From NCBI GenBank assembly GCA_027625915.1, contig JANTQA010000047.1, positions 11,594,001 to 11,658,000 on the forward strand: a stretch of 64,000 nucleotides of DNA, written 5' to 3'. The translations under genes and the position numbers were made by a program. Source of the stretch: Anaeramoeba flamelloides (lineage: Eukaryota; Metamonada; Anaeramoebidae). Each line of letters begins with the position of its first letter. Position 1 is the first letter of the stretch. The notes below the pieces were generated by a model that was not told the DNA's origin, made no database searches, and worked only from the letters and a program-made list of their open reading frames with translations. Shown here one piece after another: positions 37,117-64,000 of the stretch.

Positions 37117-37311
37117 TTGAGAAAAACAGTTTTAAATGATAATCTGAAATCTAAATCCATTAGATTATTTTCAAAAAAAAGTGTGAAAAGTTTATTCAGT
37201 GGTTTTCTACTCTTATTTTGGGAATTCCAAACCTTCGATACAATTTCCCTGAATAGGAAAGGTGAAAGAGCTCAATATATAAATTATTTCGCAGATTTTT
37301 GGATTTTGTAA
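37117..37311 (+). pseudogene. unrecognised coding-like segment
   Basis: A 64-residue open frame ending NRKGERAQYINYFADFWIL, with more natural residue use than the A/T-driven frames nearby. Another open stretch of about 40 codons on the same strand (36818-36940, including CDRNGMCSDSFSMFVKF) lies 180 bp to the left. They could be exons or relics of one gene, but no splice join or family is evident. Confidence 0.25.
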
Positions 37312-37961
37312 TCCTAAAGACTATTTTTGTTTATTCAATTGACTTTTTATAATACCTTCAACAAATCCTTAACCTTATGTCAAGAAAAGGTGTGAAAAGT
37401 AAACAACTTTTACACTTTGACATATTAAAGAAAAAACATGTTATTCGGAATTCTATCAAATTCATCGAACAGAAAAAAAATTTTTAATTTGTTTGTTATT
37501 TTCAATTTGAAAACCCTTCTTTGAAAAAAGTTCATTTCAATAAGCAACTTTTTTTTAAAAGTTTGTTTTAATATGAATTGATCATCTTTCTTTAAAACTT
37601 AGGTGTCTTCCTTCAAAAATTTTAATGAACCCAGTGAATTTATGAGTTGTTAGAATACCATCCATTTGTTTAGATTACCACTAGTTGGTGAAATAATGAT
37701 CTTTAACATTAAGAATCAGTTATTTTTTTTTACTTCCAGTGATGAAAATAAAGAGTGCCAAAAGACTATAATAAGTGTTACTAAATATAAACCGTGTCAT
37801 TTTTTCATCTTGTTCCAATAGAACATCTAATTTATCACCTAGTAGTAAATCTAATTTAAACCCTATTTTGAAGGTCAGAACCTTGATGTTTTTAGTGACT
37901 TTGGAATGATTTTTGCAATTTATGGAAAATATTAATAATTTTCTCATTTTTTTGATTTTAC

Positions 37962-38177
37962 TATTTGTTGCAAAATAAACCAAAAAAAATTTTATTCAGC
38001 TTTCCAAAAATAGATTTTTAAAATCAGTGTAATATTTTGGATTTTTAATTCTTAAAATCAATATTAAATTATTAATTTACATTTTAGAATTAGTTACTTT
38101 GATTTATTTTAATTATTGACCATGTGATTTTTTCGGAAAGCTGAATAATAATTTTAATATTGTTATTTTACAATTTA
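37962..38177. mobile_element. MITE family M5, copy C
   Basis: The best-preserved copy. The left arm runs TTGTTGCAAAATAAA to ATTCAGCTTTCCAAAAA; the right arm carries the complement TCGGAAAGCTGAATAATA followed by TTATTTTACAATTTACAG. The terminal inverted repeats are about 50 bp. Its right end touches the M1 copy. Confidence 0.75.
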
Positions 38178-38906
38178 CAGTAGTCATTTCCACTTTTAAG
38201 ACACAAACTTCGAGCTTTATTTAAAACATAAAAAAATTTCAATTTAAGACATAAAATTTAAATTCTAATAGTTTTAATTTGTGAAAAAAAAAAATTCCGA
38301 AAAATATGCTTTAATTTATTAATTAATTTATTTATTGTGAGATAGGAGTTAACAAATAAATTTTACTAAATGAAAAAGAGAAGAAGAAAAATAATTAAAA
38401 TATTAAAGTAAAAAAATTTTCTATCCTTTACATGAAAAAATTAAATATTATCCACATCCTGATACAGGATGAATAAAAACCCGATAGAAAGATTATTAGC
38501 AATAAATAAGATTCCACAAACCGTGATTAATACATTTTTATTCCAAAACTCCAAAGAGTAGTGCACTATGCACCTGAATTTGTGTATTTTTTTTTACTAT
38601 TTAAGGAATTTTTTATTATCAATTTTTTATTATCAATTTTTACTTTCTTACCTTAAGTTTTCTAACCATAAGAGCTTTGATGAAAAATTCCCGACAATAA
38701 CAATAAAGTTCGTAATTTTTATTCTCCAGATTAAAGAGCTTTTGAGGATTTTCCCTAAGAATAACACTTTTAGATAAGTTTTTATCTAATATTTTTTTTA
38801 ATTTTTTTTTCCATTTGATCCTGAAAATTAAAATATGCTTTAATTTAAGAATTTTCTATCTCTTAAATTGTGTTAAAAGTTTCGCTTTTAACAGTGGAAC
38901 TTACTG
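38178..38906. mobile_element. MITE family M1, copy 3, decayed and enlarged
   Basis: The left half begins CAGTAGTCATTTCCACTTTT and has the degraded internal blocks of copies 1 and 2 (ACACAAACTT, AATTTCAATTTAAGACA). The right end reads TTTTAACAGTGGAACTTACTG. At 729 bp it is over three times longer than the other copies, so the middle (about 38300-38815) is probably a later insertion. Confidence 0.55.
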
Positions 38907-41202
38907 CATCTTTATTAAAATTAATTCATTTGATTCAATTATTTAAATATACTTTAATATTCCTCAATCATTCTAATAATGGTATTCGAAAAATAAATTG
39001 GAGAACACATCAGCTGGTTCTCAATTTTTTTTAAATGTAATTTTACTTTGATTTGTGATTCTGAGTTCACATCATAAAAAGTTTAAAAAGGGAAGTAACA
39101 CAATAAATAGACATCAACTATTACAATATTTTCCTTTGGAATTTGTTTTATTACGGAAGTAGGTTCATTTTACCCTTTTGAAAAATTTAAATTATAAGAA
39201 TCTGACTGATAAAAGATTTTTTAAAGAGTCATATTATATTGGAACTTTGAAACCCAAATACCATTAACTACCCTATCTAAGAAAAGAAAATATACCCAAA
39301 TTAAATCAGAGTTGAATCTTAATTTTTTTCGATTTTTTGTTTAAATCTTTGTTTGAAAAAAAAAATTTTTTTATCAAAATCCTTGATATTAATCATAGAA
39401 TAAACTAAAAAAAAATTGACTTATTTAAATATCAATTTTAAACAAATCCCGAAATTTTGGAGAACAAAAAAGAAAAATCATGTTTCAGAAGAAATTTGTT
39501 GAAATTATGATTGAAAAAAATAAAAAATTCAATAAAAGTGTATTTTAGAAGATTTGTTCACTTTTTCTTCTTATTTTAGAAGAGAACAAAAAAATATATC
39601 TATTGTTTTATAAAATCACTAATCATGAATAAAAAATCTTCTAATTATTTTTAAAATTATTTCAATTGAAAGTTAAATTAAAATCAAAATCAAAATGATA
39701 ATACTTTAATTTGATCTTTAATTTTTCATCTTTATTTGATTTTTTTTTTTTAATAAAATCATCATTTTCATTAATTGATAATTGTTATTTTTTATTTGAT
39801 AAATTTTGATTTTATAATTTTTCTTTTTCTTTTTTGTTTTTAGTTGATGATTATTGATGAAGTATTACTGAAATACTATAAAATGAATATTATCATTTTT
39901 TTTTTATATTTTAGCTTAAATAAACTATTTTTTCGATAATTGGAAAAATCAATTGTGTAATGATAAAAATTTTTCCTCCTAATATTTCATCTTAAAAAGA
40001 TTAATAATCTTTTTGAAACTATTGATTTTTTTTTTTTTTTGGGTTTTGATGAGAACATGGATATTAATTTTATTGGCTTTAAATTCATAAAAATTTTATA
40101 TAATTATGATTTTTAAAAATTTATTGGGAAAAAAGTCATTAAAATCACGAAAATCTTCAATATTACAATATATTAACATTTAAAGTAATAAGAAATAGAT
40201 TTTTTGAAAACAAATTTTTCATTTTTGTTTTTTTATTCAAGATAAAATAAAAATTTATTGAAAATATTTCGAACAAGTAAATGATAACAAAATTAAGAAA
40301 ATTTTATCTCAAAAAGTCCTGATTTTTTGAAGTCAAAATTTAATTAAATCCGTGATAATAAAATATTAAAACAAAATGTTTATAAAAAAATTTTAAACTA
40401 CTTTTACAATAAGAAAGAATAGTCATTAAAATTAATCACTAAAATAAAGAATTATTTAATTTAATTAGATTTTTTTTCTATAAATAATAAATTAATGTTT
40501 TAAAATTATTAAACTATAACACGACATAAATCAAATGAATTAAGAATTTAATCTTAAAGCTCTAGTTTCAGTATAAAAACCAAAAATGTCCATTAAAATT
40601 GTCTTTTTTTTTTTAAATCTCCTTTTTCAAAAACAATTTTAACAAAAGGCTGCCTGAAATGTAAAAAGGATTACTCTTCAAACCTAGCCAAACACTTGGT
40701 TCAAAACTCTAACAAGATTTCAATTAAGTTAATTTAAAAAAAAAATGATAAAAAAAATGGAATTTTTTTCTATTATACTGATACTAGGTCTTTAAAATAT
40801 TATAAATCAATTAATCAAGAAAATTTCCAACAAAATTATTTTAAATATGAAAAATATAAAAAATATTTATTTTGATTATTGCAAAGAAATTAGTAAAAAA
40901 ACCTGAAACAAAAATAATAAAATTAATAAAAGAATACCATTTTTAAAAAATTTAAGATTTAATACAAATTGAGATAAAATATATTTTATTTTAATAAAAA
41001 AACAAAAAATAAATTAGTAAAAGATTTAATAAAATACAATTCTACAAATGACACCAGAGATCACAACCACCAACATGATTTAATTGAAAACATAAAACAT
41101 CACTATATCCATTTTAAACCAACCATTTAAAATATTTATTCATCCAATAAAACATTATTAATTACATTATTATGATCATAAATATTTTATAGAGAAGCTT
41201 TT

Positions 41203-58952
<17,750 letters not shown>

Positions 58953-60636
58953 CTAGATTTTTTATATATGATAAAAATAAAAGATAAAAAAAAGTGGTAA
59001 GAGAAAAACAAGAAGATAATGAAGAAAAAAAAAATGTGTGATCATTTAAGCTATTTCCAAAAAAGTGTGGCAAATTTATTTTAAAATATATTTATTAAAC
59101 TCAATCTCCAAAAAAAGTATTTAAATATACAAAATCATTAACAATCATTGATTGGTTCTTGATAATAATTCAATTTGTTTCTTAGTATTGTAATATATAA
59201 ATAAAAGATATTAAATTTTCTGATCTCGATTATATCTTATATTTTTTACGGAAGAGAATTGTTGTTTATTATTTATTTTTTGACTGAGAAAATCGTTTTC
59301 ATAACTTTTTTAATCTCAACAAATTTTCAAATACAATTGAAAAAATATAACTGCATTTGGTTGTTTAAAAAATAATTTGTACCCAATCTATATTTCAGTT
59401 TTTTTATTGAAATTGGTTGTACATTGTTTTCTTAAAAAAAGTTCTATTTTTTTTTTTCTTTTTTTGGAAATATTTCAAATAACATATTTTGAAATAAATA
59501 CCTTAGTCATTGATTCAATTAGTATTAATATTAAACTTAATAGGATAGTAAATTAACGAATACTTTCACTAGCAATGATGATTTTTTATGAAATAAAAAA
59601 AAATTCCCCACTTTTTTGGAAATACCTTACACCAAATTAATTCCAATTAAATGTAATTAATACAATCAAATTATATGAATTTACCAAGAAAGTAAACACA
59701 AAATTAAAAACACATATTTAATTAATAATTCTTTGTTTAGGGTAATAATAATTATTCATAGAGAAAACACTTTTTTTTTTTCTAAATTTTTAAATTTTGT
59801 TTTTTATTTATTTTTCATTTTTTAAAATGATCATTATTTAAAATATCAACACCCTTTCAAGAAATTTACAATATATATATATTTTTTTTAAAGAATTTTT
59901 TTTTTTTTTTGAATTTAAAATTAATAATTGTATTCCATTATTTATATATGGGTTAGTGATCAGAAATACATTTTAAGAAAGGTCTTAAAAATAGTATAAA
60001 ATAAATTCTTGGTATCTTTTTCTCTTTATCAAGGATAAATTTGCCAATCGTTTAAAATCCCTATACAAGTGCCATAATTTAAAAAAAAAAAAAAATGTAA
60101 AAATAATTTGTAAACTTTAACTTGAGTATTTTGCTTTTATTTATTAATTTTTTTATCTTTTGTTATATATTTAGAGATATATTTAGGAGTAAAATTTATA
60201 TTAAATTTAGGTTAAATATTATTGAATTTTATAAATTTAATCTACACTTCAAATTCCTTTTAATTATATAACCAGTATTCATTTTCTATGTATTATGTTT
60301 CTGAATAGTTTAATCATTAAATCGTCACTTCATTTAAATTAAATGAGTATATTACACTTATTTTAATTTCATTGATCAGAACTTGAATAGTCAATAATTT
60401 TCATAATTATGTTGATCTAAAATTTATTCATAAATTGAATAATACTTTGAAATAATAAAGTAATTCCCAAAAAGGTGATGAAAAAAAATTTTTTACTAAG
60501 AAAAGGAAATTGTATAATAGGATTATTAAAGTTTATTATCTCTTTTAAAGATAGTTTTAAAACTTTTTTGTTATACTTTTTTTAGCATTTCTATTGATTT
60601 TTTTTTTTTTTTTGAGGGGGGAATTAATTTCTTCTT
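58953..60636. other. upstream flank or intron of the BEACH gene
   Basis: This begins at a probable splice acceptor (TCTAG at 58950-58954, reading on the minus strand) and is otherwise A/T-rich. I see no upstream BEACH exon here and no repeat with clear ends. Confidence 0.45.
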
Positions 60637-60745
60637 ACAGCCGTTGGGTTTTTTTTACTTAGAAATAAAATAAAAATTTTTTTAATTTTCGGTTTATTTC
60701 CCAAATTAAAAAAAAAAAAAAATAGGCACTTTAAGGCACTTTCTT
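60637..60745. repeat. short hairpin repeat of the decamer/foldback family
   Basis: A hairpin with T-run, AAATAAAATAAAAATT and complementary AATTTTCGGTTTATTT arms, ending in GGCACTTTAAGGCACTTT. The last part is the complement of decamer-like AAGTGCC units. It matches the B-type hairpin at 27795-27870. It lies directly beyond the end of the LINE fragment. Confidence 0.6.
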
Positions 60746-60749
60746 ATTT

Positions 60750-61830
60750 TCTAAACTTTTTTTTTTAGAAATTTTGTTAAAGAATCATAAATTTTATTAT
60801 CACTTACTAATGATAATATAAATGATGAATTCTTTTTATTAATAGTATCAGAGATATTATTAATTTTTTTATTATTTTTATAAAATTCAGATATCCAGAT
60901 TTTTCGATTTATTTTATAGGCTGGTCGTAGTTAGTTTTTTTTTTTAATTTAAGAAAGAAACAGAAAAATTATTTAATTTTCTGTTTATTTATCAAATTAA
61001 AAAAAACCTATAACACTTAACAAATAAAATAGAAAACCTCAAAAAAACCTAGAACACTTAACAAATAAAACAAAAAACCTCAAGAAAAGCTAGGCACTCT
61101 ACGGCACTTGACGACACGATCCAATAAAAAATGATCGAAATCTTCATTGATATCAATATTTAACTTTTCTTTACATAAATCACAATTTTTATTTTTATTT
61201 TTGCTTGTTAAATAAGAGTACCTATTTAAACAATTAGTAAAATTTCGTATTTTTAGAATTGTTTTTGAAGCTTTCTAGTTTGTATATTTTTGTGGTTTGA
61301 GATTGTAATTTTGTTTTTTTATAATTTTTAGATATTGTTGAACTTTCCAACTAGATGAATTGTTCAATTTGGTTAATCAAAAAACTCTTAATTCTAAACC
61401 TAATAATTTTAATTCCTCAGTATACCAATTAATATTTTTCATTTTCCAGTGTTCGAAAATTAAGTACTGTTTTTAATTTTTTAAATTTAAATATATCTAA
61501 TTTTTCAATCAATTTATATTTTCTTTGGTATATTTTTAATCTAGTGAGATCAATTTTTAATTCAGTTTTATAAATTAATCGTGGTGTTGGAAAATGAATG
61601 AATATTAATTTGTAAGAAATTTGTAAATGGTTTATTGATAAATCTATCAATTCTTTCAAAATCACTTTGTGTCAAATCAAATATTTCTAGACCATAATAA
61701 AGTTGGCTTAATGAGAGGGATTTGAAAGAAGTTATTTTGACTCCATTGTTAAGTTTATTTTGTTGAAACGATCGATTAAGTCTTTCCAAGGACCTATCTC
61801 CTTTTTTTTGAAATTATATTCAAGATGTGT
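60750..61830 (-). mobile_element. LINE (non-LTR retrotransposon) 3' fragment, reverse-transcriptase C-terminal region
   Basis: The minus strand encodes pieces of a non-LTR retrotransposon ORF2 C terminus. The first reads DRSLERLNRSFQQNKLNNG, then SLSLSQLYYGLEIFDLTQ, like the family thumb region with its YG-E motif. A second frame continues FIHFPTPRLIYKTELKIDL. A third gives a zinc-knuckle-like CDLCKEKLNID with DHFLLD, which in relatives is followed by Cys; here Arg is read. After the 60928-61116 insertion the frame goes on PAYKINRKIWISEF and ends near LTKFLKKK. At least two frame changes plus the insertion make it non-functional. No 5' part, endonuclease or catalytic YxDD core is present. It may lie in an intron of the BEACH gene. 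Confidence 0.7.
60928..61116. mobile_element. roughly 190-bp foldback/decamer element inserted in the LINE
   Basis: The right end carries, as complement, TGTCGTCAAGTGCCGTAGAG then TGCCTAGC, two units of the decamer motif. Next come two tandem copies of about 42-45 bp (CTAGAACACTTAACAAATAAA type). The left end is a B-type hairpin and TCGTAGTTAG. CG flanks both sides, and removing the insert with one CG restores a continuous LINE frame (GAT CGA CCA GCC), so it is probably a bona fide insertion with a 2-bp duplication. Confidence 0.65.
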
Positions 61831-63408
61831 GTTTTTTTCTAACCAAATTTCTCATTAAAAAAATATCTTTTAATTCTTTTTTATATTTAGTTTTTTTTTT
61901 TGTTTTTTTCCATTTCCCCTGGATGAATCTTCTATATATTGCAAAGAAGAGTTACAAAGGAAAAAGATCAAGTGGTTACTTACTAATAATGTGATACTGA
62001 AACACAAAAGTATGAGTAACTTGAAAATAAAAACTAAAAAGCAAAGCCTAAAAATGACCAAAGGTTTAAGGATAAATCAGATCAACAAAAAAAAAAAAAG
62101 AAATTACAAAAATTAAATAACAATCCCCCAAGTGAACATTCATGATCAATTATCAAATTAAATTAAATCAATCAAAAGTATTGTGGCTGTGATTTTGGGA
62201 ATCCTTAATAAAAGATAGCATTGTTTTATTTTTTTTTTTTTTTTGATTTTTTACCAATTGCTTCTTATAAACTCTTTTTAAATTGCTTTCTCTTTTTTCC
62301 TTTTTTCTTTTCAATTTTTTGGTTTTGCTTTTTTAAACATAAAAAAAATTGGGTGTGTCTTTCCCTTGAACAATCTTAGAAATCTATGGTTTTAAACTCA
62401 AATTACCTTTGAGAAAATTTAAGTAAAAGGGCATTTCGAGTGTAATTTACACTTCTTCCATCAATAATAATAAAATACTTGTTTATTTTATTACAACTAC
62501 ACGTATCATTTTTTAATTGTTTAGATGTGCTTTTTGTACAATTTTAACTAATAATAATTTTAGAGTCATTCGAACCATGTAGTATGAATATAATTTTTAT
62601 TCAATAGCAACATACTTTAATTACAGACTTCTTGGTGGTAGATGGCTATTCCCATTAAAAAAAAATGAAAAATAAATTTTTTTGTTATTTCAATAATATA
62701 ATCTATACTTGGAAAATAAATATTTATTTTTATTTTAAACACAAATACTATACTTAATGAACTCATCTATTCCAAAAATTGTTCATCAAACAAGAATATT
62801 TGATCACAAAGATTTGACAAAAAAATTAAATTCGTGAATTTTTGTGACCAAAATTTCTCAGTCATCTGTATGGATTTAATAGTGTCTTTTAAATAATATA
62901 AAATTTTATTTTTTACTTTCGTTTTCACAAGTTTCCCACATTTAATTTCTCAATTAGTAATAAAAATTCATAACATAAGAAGTTTGCTTTTCTTAAAATA
63001 AAATCAATCAAATCATTATTTTTATTTTTTTTTTTTTCCTATTTTACCTTTAAAGTTTAAAAATACTTTTTGTTTATTTTTTCCTTACATAAAAAAATAG
63101 CAAGTTTACTTCTCTTCAAATAAAATCAATCAAAAATTCACAAAATGGAAAAACAATTGAAACTGGCTAAAATTACTTTGTTATCAATTCTTTAAACGAA
63201 CCATTTTTTATTTTTTTTTATTATTGTGAATTTTTTGTGACCAATCAAAATGAAAATGCTATGTTTGAATCTTTATTTTAAAGGAGTAAATTAAATTTTA
63301 GTTGGTACAATTTCATCCCATAAGTTTCTTTATAAAGTACCATTAAAGCTTAATTCTCTTTTTTTTTTATTTTTTTTTTGAAGTTAGAATGATAATTGTA
63401 AAACAATA
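61831..63408. other. A/T-rich non-coding stretch
   Basis: No gene, tRNA or clear repeat recognised; T-runs near 62229-62246 and 63026-63038 only. The minus-strand open frame at 61870-62061 is low-complexity. Confidence 0.45.
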
Positions 63409-63931
63409 CGCCATTCAAACGTTACCTTAAAAAGTTATAAGACATAAAGATTAATTGTCTATTTTAAAATGGTCTTTTATCAAATAGAAAATTCAATTTC
63501 TCTCATACCATAAGGATAAAATTTTTAATTTCTGTTCCGTTATAAGAGAAAAAAAATTTTTTTCTCTTTAACAAAGACAAAAATTGAATTTCAAAAAAAA
63601 CAATCACCAAATGAACAGTAATTGCAGAAATTGCAGAAACTTGAAAGTATTTTTCAATCATTCCTTTTAAAATGTTAAAACCTGTGGTTTTTCAATTTTA
63701 AAAATTGAAGTCATCTATTCACAGACATAATTTTAGAATTTGTTTGTCAATGAGTACATAAACCAAAAAAAAATGGAAAGGATAATTGTTTTTTAATCTT
63801 TTTATTATATCATTTACAGTTTATGACAAACTTTCATAACCAATTTACAGTTAATCATACAATATAAAATTTTACTATTGGAAAACAATTTAAAAGTCTT
63901 ATGGATTTTCATGGTAGTGTTGGAACGGGTG
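63409..63931. mobile_element. MITE family M2, copy 2, decayed
   Basis: The left end CGCCATTCAAACGTTACC and the right end GGTAGTGTTGGAACGGGTG resemble the ends of 29800-30315 and are flanked by TA (63407-63408 and 63932-63933). Length (523 versus 516 bp) agrees. The interior is divergent, so this copy is much older. Confidence 0.6.
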
Positions 63932-64000
63932 TAGCTGAATAAATAAAAAGAAGACTAGCGGAAATTTTTTTCCCATTTTAGATTCAAATCTCACAAACAG

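Larger units (their letters stand above)
36526..41202. other. intergenic region between Ras and the BEACH gene
   Basis: Upstream of Ras and downstream of the BEACH gene, both on the minus strand. It contains two faint coding-like stretches (36818-36940 and 37117-37311), adjoining M5 and M1 elements (37962-38906), and about 2.3 kb of A/T sequence (38910-41200) in which I recognise nothing. Confidence 0.5.

Overview
This is a eukaryotic nuclear window, extremely A+T-rich, with long homopolymer and microsatellite tracts. It carries intron-split genes for heterotrimeric G-protein signalling, Ras, a linker histone, NatB acetylation, ribosome biogenesis and a giant BEACH protein. Standard stop codons, runs of poly-asparagine, lysine-rich spacers and the gene content fit a free-living amoeboid protist, either an amoebozoan or an Anaeramoeba-like lineage. 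I cannot settle which from sequence alone. I saw no bacterial, organellar, tRNA, rRNA or CRISPR signal.

Layout, left to right. Bases 1-81 may be the 3' tail of a plus-strand gene. The last exon of a plus-strand histidine acid phosphatase follows (2188-3254). A minus-strand linker histone H1 with a Lys-Gly tail lies at 5256-5774. RPF1, a Brix-domain ribosome assembly factor, is on the minus strand at 10342-14617 in four exons. NAA20, the NatB catalytic subunit, is on the plus strand at 19012-19536 without introns. A G-protein alpha subunit is on the minus strand at 23560-31130 in six exons whose phases all agree (359 residues). A Ras GTPase is on the minus strand at 35760-36525 in two exons. 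A BEACH-WD40 protein of at least about 4,000 residues is on the minus strand at 41203-58952 in four visible exons; its 5' end was not found. From 59 to 64 kb there is a decayed LINE fragment plus small repeats.

Repeats. The space between exons is full of short non-autonomous elements with terminal inverted repeats. Several look like Tc1/mariner relatives (TA target sites, ends starting CAGT, CAGC or CTGT). There are also foldback elements and a decamer array that adjoins a chain of hairpins. Introns fall into two size classes: about 90-130 bp, and 1.3-5.5 kb. Most of the long ones carry these repeats. Two insertions can be read directly: a 516-bp mariner-like element inside the right arm of a foldback, and a roughly 190-bp foldback that splits a LINE reading frame.

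The Galpha, Ras and BEACH genes point to signalling and membrane traffic. RPF1, NAA20 and H1 are housekeeping genes. There is no operon-like logic linking neighbours. No new multi-gene system is evident; the most novel material is the repeat architecture.
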